This document shows, piece by piece, positions 1 to 7,391 of a stretch of 24,253 bases of DNA (its first letter is position 1; the number at the start of each line of letters is the position of its first letter). The DNA is from Bifidobacterium sp. UBA744. GTDB lineage: Bacteria; Actinomycetota; Actinomycetes; Actinomycetales; Bifidobacteriaceae. The DNA lies in contig DBKS01000018.1 of the NCBI GenBank assembly GCA_002298605.1, positions 24,230-48,482 of the forward strand. The letters are read 5' to 3'. Position numbers and translations under genes: made by a program. The notes under the pieces were generated by a model. The model was not told where the DNA came from. It searched no databases and saw only the letters and a program-made list of their open reading frames with translations.

Positions 1-76
1 ATCCGCTGGGCTACTGGCGCATGTTGTCTTTGAGGCAACTCCGTACATATTACCCACTGTTCACGAATCTGCAACC

Positions 77-95
77 CGGCGTGTCACGCCGTTTT
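77..95 (+). terminator. Hairpin followed by TTTT overlapping the clpX stop
   Basis: A 6-bp stem (CGGCGT / ACGCCG, loop GTC) is followed on the plus strand by TTTT at 92-95. It overlaps the clpX stop codon at 84-86. The T run favours action on plus-strand transcripts, for example from a gene ending left of the window. On the minus strand, the direction of clpX, no T run follows the stem, so a role as the clpX terminator is less certain. Confidence 0.35.
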
Positions 96-1433
96 ACGAT
101 CCGCGATACGATCCATCGAACGAGCCGGCACATGCGCCGACCGATCGCGCCGCATCAGTTTCGGAGCGCCGTCACCCGTCACGGCGTCGACATCAACCAC
201 CACGACGTCGACATCGTCACGGTCGGGCAGCGTGAACATCGTCGATTCCAGCGCGCGCTCAATGATCGAGCGCAGTCCCCGGGCGCCTGCACCGCGCTCG
301 ACGGCGGTCTGCGCAATCGCATGGACCGCGGCGGGCGTAAACTCCAGCTCCACGCCGTCGACCGCGAACAACGCACGATACTGTTTGGTAAGCGCGTTGA
401 CCGGCTCGGTGAGGATCCTGGCGAGATCATCGACGGACAGATCGTCCAGCACGCTCACCACGGGCAGGCGACCGACGAACTCCGGCAGCAGGCCGAACTC
501 GATCAGATCGTCCGCATTGGCACGCTCCAGGACATCATGGCCGCCGATCTCCCGCGCGTCATCCCACGGTGTGCCGAATCCGCTGGTGCGCCGTCCCAGA
601 CGCGTTCGGACGACATCCGACAGCCCGGCAAACGCACCGGCGCAGATAAAGAGAATGTCATGCGTGTCGATCCGCGCGTACTCCTGATCGCGGTGCTTGC
701 GCGCGCCCTCCAACGGCACCGAGGCGACGGTGCCCTCCAGGATCTTCAGCAGCGCCTGCTGGACGCCTTCGCCGGACACGTCGCGGGTGATGGAGGTGTT
801 TTCGCCGCTCTTGCGCGCTATCTTGTCGATCTCGTCGATATAGACGATGCCGTGCCCGGCGCGATCCGCATCGCCGTCGGCCGCGTCGATCAGCCGCTGC
901 AGCACGGTTTCCACATCATCGCCCACATATCCGGCCTCGGTCAGAGCAGTGGCGTCGGCGACGACGAACGGCACGCGCAGGATTCTGGCCAGCGTGGAGG
1001 CCAGATAGGTTTTGCCCACACCGGTGGGTCCTATGAGCAGGATATTCGATTTGGCGACCTCGACGTTCTTCAATGAATCGTCGCGCAACTCCCCCGTCCG
1101 CCCGGCGGGCCCGGAGCCCGAGGCGTCGCTCAGCTTCATATTGACGCGCTTGTAGTGGTTGTATACAGCGACGGAGAGTGTTCGCTTGGCGGCCTCCTGC
1201 CCTATGACAAAGCGGTTGAGATAGTCGAAGATCTCATGGGGCTTCGGCAGGTCGATCAGACGCGACCGGGCGTCGTCGGCCCCAGCCTGGGAGATGATCT
1301 GGACGCACAGCGCAATGCACTCATCGCAGATGGAGCAATTCGGCCCGGTGACCAGCTTCTTCACCTGGCGCTCGGTTTTACTGCAGAACGCGCAACGCGG
1401 CACATCGTCGCCGTAATCAATCACTCGTGTCAT
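84..1433 (-). CDS. clpX: ATP-dependent Clp protease ATP-binding subunit ClpX
   Basis: AAA+ unfoldase that recognises tagged proteins, unfolds them and feeds them into ClpP in the cytosol. Of 449 residues, an N-terminal zinc-binding domain comes first (C14, C17, C36, C39). Then come Walker A GPTGVGKT (135-142), pore loop GYVG (168-171), Walker B VYIDEID (197-203), the RKH loop (about 245-247), the GLLPEFVGR motif (314-322) and sensor II around R388. A SGFG segment near 284-287 sits where the IGF loop that docks on ClpP is expected. The reading frame stays open for 32 further codons upstream, but ATG at 1433 is preferred: it begins just before the zinc domain and has GGAG seven bases upstream. 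It lies 174 bases downstream of clpP2 with a strong hairpin between, so it may have its own transcript. The C-terminus after about residue 410 is Asp/Val- then Arg-rich and longer than in E. coli. Confidence 0.97.
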   Translation of the reverse strand: MTRVIDYGDDVPRCAFCSKTERQVKKLVTGPNCSICDECIALCVQIISQAGADDARSRLIDLPKPHEIFDYLNRFVIGQEAAKRTLSVAVYNHYKRVNMKLSDASGSGPAGRTGELRDDSLKNVEVAKSNILLIGPTGVGKTYLASTLARILRVPFVVADATALTEAGYVGDDVETVLQRLIDAADGDADRAGHGIVYIDEIDKIARKSGENTSITRDVSGEGVQQALLKILEGTVASVPLEGARKHRDQEYARIDTHDILFICAGAFAGLSDVVRTRLGRRTSGFGTPWDDAREIGGHDVLERANADDLIEFGLLPEFVGRLPVVSVLDDLSVDDLARILTEPVNALTKQYRALFAVDGVELEFTPAAVHAIAQTAVERGAGARGLRSIIERALESTMFTLPDRDDVDVVVVDVDAVTGDGAPKLMRRDRSAHVPARSMDRIADRKTA

Positions 1434-1507
1434 GAGCCGTCTCCATACCCCCAATCCTCGCATAGGGCCGACTCGGCCCCGGGACGCGACACCCCGTCGA
1501 TACGAGG

Positions 1508-1549
1508 CAAGCCGGCCAGTTCCACGCAATAGGAAAACTGGCCGGCTTG
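1508..1549 (-). terminator. Perfect 14-bp stem hairpin between clpP2 and clpX
   Basis: The arms 1508-1521 (CAAGCCGGCCAGTT) and 1536-1549 (AACTGGCCGGCTTG) are exact reverse complements, separated by a 14-base loop. The element lies wholly in the clpP2-clpX gap. No U run follows it on the minus strand, so it may be an RNA-processing or stability element, or a factor-assisted terminator, rather than a classical intrinsic terminator. A smaller GGGCC/GGCCC hairpin follows at 1465-1479, closer to clpX. Confidence 0.55.
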
Positions 1550-1607
1550 TTTCGCCGAATATCGAGGCGGGACCGGCACTTGCCGACCGCGCCCCTGGCG
1601 CATGCCG

Positions 1608-2255
1608 CTACTTGCGGTGCTCGAGCACCTCGTCGACAATGCCGTAGTCCTTGGCCTGCTGCGCGGTGAGGATGGTGTCCACCTCGATGTCCTTGCGGAT
1701 CTTCTCAGGATCCTGCCCGGTGTGCTTGGCCAGTGTGTTCTCGAGCCATTCACGCAGACGAATCATTTCCTTGGCCTGCAATTCGATCTCGGTCGCCTTG
1801 CCGAAATCCTGCCCCATGGCGGGCTGGTGGATCAGCACACGCGCGTTGGGCAGCATCAGCCGCTTGCCGCTGGCGCCCGCCGCCAGCAGAATCGCCGCGG
1901 CGGAAGCCGCCTGGCCGAGGCAGACGGTGGCCACATCGGGCTTGATGTACTGCATGGTGTCGTAGATGGCGGTCATGGCGGTCATGGAACCTCCGGGCGA
2001 ATTGATGTACATCATCACGTCGCGGTTGGGGTCCTGCGACTCAAGCACCAGCAGCTGGGCCATGATGTCGTCGGCGGACGTGTCGTCCACCTGCACGCCC
2101 ATGAAGATGATGCGGTCTTCGAACAGACGGGTGTACGGATCCTGGCGCTTGTAGCCGTACGGCGTCTTCTCCTCGAACTGCGGCAGGATGTACCGGGCCT
2201 GCGGACCCGCCAGACGCTGGGCGCGGGCGACGAACCGGGCTTCTTCACTTGCCAT
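1608..2255 (-). CDS. clpP2: ATP-dependent Clp protease proteolytic subunit ClpP2
   Basis: Serine protease subunit of the Clp barrel; in actinobacteria two different ClpP rings combine into one active tetradecamer. The 215-residue protein has the full triad: S118 in GQAASAAA, H143 in LIHQP and D193 in EVDTIL, plus the INSPGGS oxyanion region (85-90). The longer N-terminus before the first core strand resembles the propeptide region of actinobacterial ClpP2. The ATG has GGGAG about nine bases upstream. It lies 22 bases downstream of clpP1, so the two are almost certainly cotranscribed. The numbering (P2 rather than P1) is inferred from position and similarity to the mycobacterial and streptomycete order. 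Confidence 0.95.
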   Translation of the reverse strand: MASEEARFVARAQRLAGPQARYILPQFEEKTPYGYKRQDPYTRLFEDRIIFMGVQVDDTSADDIMAQLLVLESQDPNRDVMMYINSPGGSMTAMTAIYDTMQYIKPDVATVCLGQAASAAAILLAAGASGKRLMLPNARVLIHQPAMGQDFGKATEIELQAKEMIRLREWLENTLAKHTGQDPEKIRKDIEVDTILTAQQAKDYGIVDEVLEHRK

Positions 2256-2277
2256 TGATAGTGCTCCCTTCCTTCGC

Positions 2278-2898
2278 TCAGGCGTTCTGCTGCTCGGCGC
2301 TCATCGAGCCGGCCGTGGTGACGAGCTTGTCGACGAAGCCATACTCCAGCGCCTGCTGAGCGGTGTACCAGTGGTCGTATTCGTTGTCACGGTAGATCTC
2401 CTCCACCGTATGGCCGGTCTGTTCGGCGGTCAGCTCGGCCATGGTCTTCTTCATGTCCATGATGAGCTGGGCATTGATGCGCACATCGGTGGTGGTGCCG
2501 CCCACGCCGCCGGACGGCTGATGCATCAGCACGCGGGCATGGCTGGTCAGGAACCGCTTGCCCTTCGTGCCGGAGCTCAGCAGGAACTGGCCCATCGAGG
2601 CGCACATGCCCAGACCCACAGTCGCCACGTCGGGCTCGATCAGCTGCATGGTGTCATAGATGGCCATGCCGGCGGTGATCGAACCGCCTGGGGAGTTGAT
2701 GTACAGCCAGATGTCCTTCTTGGGATCCTCGGCCGCCAGCATCAGCAGCTGGGCGCAGATGCGGTTGGCCATGGCATCGGCCACTTCCTCGCCGAGCCAG
2801 ATGATGCGGTCCTTCAGCAGTCGGTTGAAAATCGGATCCATGGGCCCAGCGGGAGCCTCCTCGCCGGCCATCATGGGCAGGGTTGCAAAATCGCTCAC
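2278..2898 (-). CDS. clpP1: ATP-dependent Clp protease proteolytic subunit ClpP1
   Basis: First gene of the clpP1-clpP2 unit. The 206-residue serine peptidase has triad residues S101 (GMCASMGQ), H126 (LMHQPSGG) and D175 (NEYDHW), with INSPGGS near 67-73. ClpP1 is expected to form a hetero-oligomeric protease with ClpP2 that works with ClpX or ClpC1. The start is GTG at 2898, supported by AAGGAG five bases upstream. Upstream lies a 278-base gap shared with the divergent GNAT gene, which holds an inverted repeat 41-62 bases from the start. In actinobacteria such clpP operons are commonly activated by ClgR; whether that holds here is not shown by sequence alone. Confidence 0.95.
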   Translation of the reverse strand: MSDFATLPMMAGEEAPAGPMDPIFNRLLKDRIIWLGEEVADAMANRICAQLLMLAAEDPKKDIWLYINSPGGSITAGMAIYDTMQLIEPDVATVGLGMCASMGQFLLSSGTKGKRFLTSHARVLMHQPSGGVGGTTTDVRINAQLIMDMKKTMAELTAEQTGHTVEEIYRDNEYDHWYTAQQALEYGFVDKLVTTAGSMSAEQQNA

Positions 2899-2938
2899 CT
2901 TGTCTCCTTCTTGAACTTCACAAACATGTTCAGATTAG

Positions 2939-2960
2939 CGCCCTCAAGCGACTCAGGGCG
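2939..2960. promoter_or_regulatory. Inverted repeat upstream of clpP1, candidate operator
   Basis: CGCCCT and AGGGCG form exact 6-bp arms around a 10-base spacer, 41-62 bases upstream of the clpP1 GTG. A second nearby element on the minus strand, CGCTGCACGCC (2979-2989), loosely resembles the CGCT-N4-GCG pattern I recall for ClgR sites, with one mismatch in the right half. Neither is an exact match, so ClgR binding is only a hypothesis. Confidence 0.3.
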
Positions 2961-3118
2961 ATATTTGGCCCCTTTTTCGGCGTGCAGCGTACCGGATCGA
3001 TGAAGCGGAGAAGCCGCCCGTCCTTCGAAGCGCCGCGGATCGCCCCGCAGCATCCCAAGCCCGGGCGCAGGCCGATTTATTCACCGAATCGCAATGTGAC
3101 GTCATGCCTTCCTTCACC

Positions 3119-3145
3119 TTCCATTTCCTACAATTGAAAATGGAA
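3119..3145. promoter_or_regulatory. Inverted repeat with embedded TACAAT upstream of GNAT gene
   Basis: TTCCATTT (3119-3126) and AAATGGAA (3138-3145) are exact 8-bp reverse complements. The 11-base loop contains TACAAT (3129-3134), a plausible -10 hexamer for the plus-strand GNAT gene that starts 42 bases further on. No good -35 lies 16-18 bases upstream. The region is clearly more AT-rich than its surroundings, which fits a promoter with an operator. Confidence 0.35.
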
Positions 3146-3176
3146 CTTCATTCAATGGACTTATGGGGGCCTCCCG

Positions 3177-3794
3177 ATGACAACGACTGTCTCACTGCGC
3201 AAAACCGAGGACGACGACTACCGTTATTTTGAAACCTGGTGGAACGACCGCATCATCGCCGATGGGTTGCGCGCCACCGTGGAGGACTATCCGGCAAGCC
3301 GCATCGACGAGGCCTTCCACAGGCTCAGCGACGAGGACACATCCGAAAGCTTCGGGCGCACCATCATCGACCCGAGCGGCCTGCCCGTCGGTCACATAGC
3401 CGGTTTCGGATGCAAGGATCCGGAGCGCAACGCCACGCTGGTCGTGCTCATCGGCCCGTACTTCCAGGATCGCGGATACGGCTCATGCGCCATGCGGCTG
3501 GGCATCCGCCTCGCCGACAGCCAGCTGAGGGCCTCCACCATCACCGCCAACGTGTGGGCGTTCAACCTCCGCGCGCGTCATATGTGCGAGTCCCTGGGCT
3601 TCGTCGCGCACAGCCGCCGCGAACACGCCGTGGAACGCGACGGACACGTCTACGACGCTGTGATCTACCAGGCGCGCACCGCGGATCTTGTCCACCGCGC
3701 CGACGCCGAGCTCGACGCCCGCGCGCGGGGCGAGGCGCTCGAAAGGCAGCGGTTCGAGCCGACCGCCCCGTCCGACCGACTGTCGAGGCGCTGA
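3177..3794 (+). CDS. GNAT family N-acetyltransferase
   Basis: Predicted acyl-CoA-dependent N-acetyltransferase of the GNAT superfamily, nearest in pattern to the RimJ/RimL type that modifies protein N-termini or small amines; the substrate cannot be read from sequence. In 205 residues the acetyl-CoA pyrophosphate loop is QDRGYG (97-102), followed by the helix of motif A. The C-terminal motif B region is NVWAFNLRARHMCESLGF (125-142), ending in a beta strand that contains DAVIYQ. After about residue 170 there is a charged Arg/Glu/Ala-rich tail not needed for the fold. The ATG has a GGGGG run about eight bases upstream. It is divergent from clpP1 and convergent with the HAD gene at 3868. No obvious terminator lies in the 73 bases between. 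Confidence 0.85.
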   Translation: MTTTVSLRKTEDDDYRYFETWWNDRIIADGLRATVEDYPASRIDEAFHRLSDEDTSESFGRTIIDPSGLPVGHIAGFGCKDPERNATLVVLIGPYFQDRGYGSCAMRLGIRLADSQLRASTITANVWAFNLRARHMCESLGFVAHSRREHAVERDGHVYDAVIYQARTADLVHRADAELDARARGEALERQRFEPTAPSDRLSRR

Positions 3795-3867
3795 CAGGCG
3801 CCGAGTCGGCTCATCCACGCCACGCGTCACTGCGGCCGGAAGAACGAGGAGCAACGACGAAGGGTAC

Positions 3868-4533
3868 TCAAAGCCTGCGCGGCGCTCGATCGAAATCGAA
3901 GAGCACGCCGTCGACCAGATCGCAGATCGCGGGCCAATCCCGGTTCGAGGAGTCGTCATGCACGGCCCATACACTCATGCCCACCGACTTCGCCGAGCGC
4001 ATACCCGCCAACAGGTCTTCGAACACCGTGCAGTCCGCAGGATCCACGCCAAGCCTCCTGGCCGCCAGCATATAGACGTCGGGCCGGTCCTTGCCCACGC
4101 CCCCCGCGTCGTCCACGCTCACCTGGACGTCAAAAAAACCCAGAATGCCCACATGCTCCATGGCCGGCTCCCTGAGGCTCGGCGGAAGCGACGTGGCCAC
4201 GGCAAGCTTGGCGCCTCTCGCCTTGAGATCCCGCAGGTATTCCCTGGCATGCGGCTTCGCCTCGACGACAGTGGCATAGGCGGTGCGCGCCATGTCATCC
4301 CATTCCGCCATCAGCTGTTCGGGCGTATCGTCCAGGCCAAATCGCGCAATGGTGTATTCGGCGATCTGCCGGAACTGCATGGCGCACACCGCGGTCATGT
4401 AATCGTCCGGAACGTCGACTCCCCGCTTGGCAAGCGAATCGACGTCAACCTGGTCCCACACGCCCATCGAGTCGAGCAGCGTGCCATCCAAATCGAAAAT
4501 AGCGGCCTTGCCGGCGTTAACCAGTTCCGTCAT
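3868..4533 (-). CDS. HAD superfamily hydrolase (subfamily IA)
   Basis: Cytosolic phosphatase or phosphomutase of the haloacid dehalogenase superfamily. All four motifs are visible in 221 residues: DLDGTLLDS with nucleophile D14 and acid/base D16, motif II ATS (113-115), motif III lysine K148 in GKDRPDVY, and motif IV FED (171-173). A helical cap domain lies between about residues 22 and 90, typical of the beta-phosphoglucomutase-like IA group. The substrate is unknown; candidates are sugar phosphates. Its ATG overlaps the recN stop by the four bases ATGA, so translation is probably coupled to recN. Confidence 0.85.
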   Translation of the reverse strand: MTELVNAGKAAIFDLDGTLLDSMGVWDQVDVDSLAKRGVDVPDDYMTAVCAMQFRQIAEYTIARFGLDDTPEQLMAEWDDMARTAYATVVEAKPHAREYLRDLKARGAKLAVATSLPPSLREPAMEHVGILGFFDVQVSVDDAGGVGKDRPDVYMLAARRLGVDPADCTVFEDLLAGMRSAKSVGMSVWAVHDDSSNRDWPAICDLVDGVLFDFDRAPRRL

Positions 4534-6281
4534 GACACGGTCCTTGATGATTCGAGCAGTTCACGGGCGTGGTCGAGCGACGCCGCCGACTCGCTGCCGG
4601 CCAGCATGCGGGCTATCTCGGCGACACGGTCCTCTCCGGACACCTCATGCACTTCGGTGGCGACGCCACCGTCCCGCGAATCGCCGTAGGCCTTGCTCAC
4701 CACGATCTGCTTGTCCGCCCACGAGGCGACCTGCGCCAGATGCGTCACCACAATCACCTGATTGGACTGCGCCAACGCGGCAAGCCGACGGCCTAGACGA
4801 ACCGCCGACTTGCCCCCCACACCGGCGTCCACCTCATCGAATATGAAGGTCATCGAAGGCGCGGCCCCCGTCTCGCAATCGCGATCGGAACGTTCGGCCA
4901 TCGCCAGTTCCAGCGCCAGCATCAATCGGCTCAGTTCGCCCCCCGACGCGCTTTTGCCCATCGGCAGCCAAGGCGCCCCGGGGAACGCGGCGAACAGCAG
5001 CGCGACGTCATCGCATCCATGGGCGTCCAGCGCCGAGGCCGGATCCTGGCTCTTCGTCGCGATGCGCGCCTTCACCTCGATGCGAAGTTCGGCACCGGCC
5101 ATCGCCAGCCCGCCCAGCTCCTCGTTCACCGTTACCGCCAGCGCCTTGCCGGCGGCAAGCCGAGAGGCATGCAGTGCCTTGGCCGAGCGAACGGCGGCGG
5201 CGGCGAGCTTGGCACGTTCGCGTCGCAGCGCCTCGATCCGGTCCGGGCTGGCGTCCAAATCCTCAAGTTCCAGCCGCGCCTGCTCCCGCCAGGCGATCAC
5301 GTCGTCCAGCGTCGGCCCCCAGCGCCTCGTCAGCTCGTCGAGGTCATGGATGCGCCCGTTCAGCGCGTCAAGATCCACGCCTTCGTCCTCGTCGTCCAAC
5401 TGTCCGCTCAGGGTCACCACCATATCGGAGATGTCGTCGGTCATCGCCTCGAGCTGGTCGGCCGACTGGTCGAATGCGCCGCCCAAACCGATGCCCCGCA
5501 ATGCAGTGGCCGCCCGTCCGAGCAGCTGGACGACACCCTGGGCCTCGCCGCCGTCGAAATCCATCCGACCGGGATCCAACGCCCCCAGCGCCTCGCCGAT
5601 GCCCCGTGCGATGGCTTCAGCGTGCTGGGCGCGGTCGCGTTTCGCCCGTAGCTCCTCATCCTCGCCGTGATGGGGATCCACGCGGTCGATGCGGGACGTC
5701 GCGTCCTTCAAATAGTCGAGGCGCTGATTCGCACTGGCCAGCTGACCTTCAAGGCGGGAGAGCCTGTCGTCCATGTCGCGCAGCGCGCGCCACGCCCCGG
5801 CATAGTCGGCACGAGCCGCGTCATTGCCGGCATACGCGTCAAGATAGTCGCGTTGCCGGGACGGCGAGGCGATGCGCAACTGATCCATCTGGCCGTGGAT
5901 GGTCACCAGCTCCTCCGCAATGCCGGCCAGCACACCCTTCGGCACGCCGCGACCATTGAGCATGGCACGGGAGCGTCCCGACGCAGGGATCGAACGCGTG
6001 AGGAACAGCTCGCCGTCATCGTCGCCGACCCCCGTCTGCCGCGCCGCCGTTCTGGCGGACTCATTGCCGGTGACGTCAAAGACACCCTGCACCCATGTGG
6101 CGTCGGCGCCGGCGCTGATGCGGGCGACGTCGCTTTGCCCGCCGGAAATCAGCCGTATGGCGTTCAGCAGCATCGATTTTCCCGCGCCGGTTTCCCCGGT
6201 GATGGCGGTCATGCCGGCGGACGGTTCGAGCATGGCCCGGCGAATCGGGCCGAGATCGTGGATCTCCAGTTCCTCAAGCAT
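4530..6281 (-). CDS. recN: DNA repair protein RecN
   Basis: SMC-like ATPase that acts early in double-strand break repair. The 583 residues show Walker A GETGAGKS (29-36), a central helical coiled-coil region (about 150-370), the ABC signature SGGELSR (446-452), Walker B FIFDE (479-483) and the VTHLAQVA switch segment (from 512). The frame is open for 13 codons further upstream from a GTG, but ATG at 6281 matches the usual RecN beginning (MLEELEIHDLGPI) and has a GGGGGGA site seven bases upstream. It overlaps the end of nadK by eight bases and ends in an ATGA overlap with the HAD gene. The nadK-recN order is conserved across actinobacteria. Confidence 0.96.
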   Translation of the reverse strand: MLEELEIHDLGPIRRAMLEPSAGMTAITGETGAGKSMLLNAIRLISGGQSDVARISAGADATWVQGVFDVTGNESARTAARQTGVGDDDGELFLTRSIPASGRSRAMLNGRGVPKGVLAGIAEELVTIHGQMDQLRIASPSRQRDYLDAYAGNDAARADYAGAWRALRDMDDRLSRLEGQLASANQRLDYLKDATSRIDRVDPHHGEDEELRAKRDRAQHAEAIARGIGEALGALDPGRMDFDGGEAQGVVQLLGRAATALRGIGLGGAFDQSADQLEAMTDDISDMVVTLSGQLDDEDEGVDLDALNGRIHDLDELTRRWGPTLDDVIAWREQARLELEDLDASPDRIEALRRERAKLAAAAVRSAKALHASRLAAGKALAVTVNEELGGLAMAGAELRIEVKARIATKSQDPASALDAHGCDDVALLFAAFPGAPWLPMGKSASGGELSRLMLALELAMAERSDRDCETGAAPSMTFIFDEVDAGVGGKSAVRLGRRLAALAQSNQVIVVTHLAQVASWADKQIVVSKAYGDSRDGGVATEVHEVSGEDRVAEIARMLAGSESAASLDHARELLESSRTVS

Positions 6282-7182
6282 TGGTCCGTCCCCCCGTCTC
6301 CCGTCTCTGCCTCTGCTCACGCCAGCCGACCACCGGCAAATCGAATTTCGTGACCAGACGTTCGGTGAACGGCGCGCCGGACAGCCTCGCCAGCCGCAGG
6401 GTGTCGCGTGACTGGCGCACGTTCACGCGCGTGCCACGCGGCAATTCGCGCTGACGCCGCCCGTCGCAGCAAATCCAGCCGGCCGACGTGGAATTCTCCA
6501 GCACGTCAAGGCTGAACGTCGAGCCGGAGCCAATCACCAGCGGCCGGGCGAACAGCGCATGGGCGGCCAGCGGCACCAATTGCAGCGCCTTGACGTTCGG
6601 CCAGATAATAGGCCCCCCGGCGGAGAACGCGTAGGCGGTGGAACCGGTTGGCGTCGACACGATGACGCCATCGCAGCCGAACGAGCTCATCTCCACATCA
6701 TCCACCCTGATCGACAGCTCAACCATCTTGCCCCTGTCGGCGCGCTCGATGGTGATGTCGTTCAACGCCCAATCCCCCAATGGCGACGTGGCACCGGGAA
6801 GCCACACGTCCACATGGGCGATCATGCGCTCGTCGATCATGTAATCGTGTTCGGCCACCCGCCGAATGGCCTCGGCCAGCTGGAAGCTTTCGAATTCGGC
6901 GAGGAATCCGACGTGCCCCATATTGATGCCGAGGATCGGCACGCTGGTGCAGTGCACCAATTCCGCCGCGCGCAAAATGGTGCCGTCGCCGCCCAGCACC
7001 ACCACGATCTCGGTATCGTCCGCCACCACTGGGGGCGTCACCGCGAAATCAGGGGCTTCGAGGTTGTCGACGATGCTCACGTCAAACCCCACCTGGCGCA
7101 ACTGGGCAACGACTTCGGCGACGATGGTGCCGCTGGCCCGAAGACGCTGATGGGTGACCACCACGGCGCGGCGCATGCTCAT
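6274..7182 (-). CDS. nadK: NAD kinase
   Basis: Phosphorylates NAD+ to NADP+ in the cytosol. The 302-residue protein has the GGDGT phosphate-binding motif (64-68), a NDITIERADRGKM segment that binds the nucleotide, and the conserved STPTGSTAYAFSAGGP loop. The length is normal for the PpnK/NadK family. ATG at 7182 has AAAGGAG five bases upstream, a better match than the ATG two codons later. It overlaps recN by eight bases. In M. tuberculosis nadK directly follows tlyA; here an opposite-strand gene separates them, so nadK needs its own promoter (see 7213-7243). Confidence 0.96.
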   Translation of the reverse strand: MSMRRAVVVTHQRLRASGTIVAEVVAQLRQVGFDVSIVDNLEAPDFAVTPPVVADDTEIVVVLGGDGTILRAAELVHCTSVPILGINMGHVGFLAEFESFQLAEAIRRVAEHDYMIDERMIAHVDVWLPGATSPLGDWALNDITIERADRGKMVELSIRVDDVEMSSFGCDGVIVSTPTGSTAYAFSAGGPIIWPNVKALQLVPLAAHALFARPLVIGSGSTFSLDVLENSTSAGWICCDGRRQRELPRGTRVNVRQSRDTLRLARLSGAPFTERLVTKFDLPVVGWREQRQRRETGGRTNA

Positions 7183-7212
7183 GAAAGCTCCTTTCGTCCG
7201 GCTCCCCCACCA

Positions 7213-7243
7213 ATCCTAGCGGGTTCGCGTCCGCACCGCGCAA
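7213..7243 (-). promoter_or_regulatory. Possible nadK promoter
   Basis: On the minus strand TTGCGC (7243-7238) and TAGGAT (7218-7213) are separated by 19 bases, about 31 bases upstream of the nadK start codon. The -10 fits the TAnnnT form, but the spacer is long, so the assignment is weak. A promoter is needed somewhere here because the upstream gene is on the other strand. Confidence 0.3.
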
Positions 7244-7289
7244 CCGCACGACCAGGCGGCCCGGGTCGCCATTCGCGCCGCGCCCTCCC

Positions 7290-7303
7290 GCGGAACCTTC
7301 CGC
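7290..7303. repeat. 14-bp palindrome upstream of the bactofilin-like gene
   Basis: GCGGAA-CC-TTCCGC is an inverted repeat with 6-bp arms and a 2-base centre in the divergent nadK/bactofilin-like intergenic region. It lies about 30 bases upstream of a possible -10, so it could be a regulator site. No known consensus was recognised. Confidence 0.3.
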
Positions 7304-7333
7304 AAACACGAAACATGGTGGTGGCGCGGGGAT

Positions 7334-7339
7334 TATATG
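7334..7339 (+). promoter_or_regulatory. Possible -10 element of the bactofilin-like gene
   Basis: TATATG lies in an AT-rich patch (gattatatg) within an otherwise GC-rich region, 52 bases before the preferred ATG at 7392. No convincing -35 is present at the expected distance. A start of transcription near 7346 would argue against the earlier in-frame ATG at 7350. Confidence 0.25.
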
Positions 7340-7391
7340 CTGGGATTGCATGTTGGCGGCACTATCCGAAAAACTGGGGGTAGGGGGTCCC

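Noticed and set aside
3795..3867. Terminator between the convergent GNAT and HAD genes
   Set aside because: Only a 4-bp GCCG/CGGC hairpin at 3800-3810 without a T run was seen; too weak to annotate.
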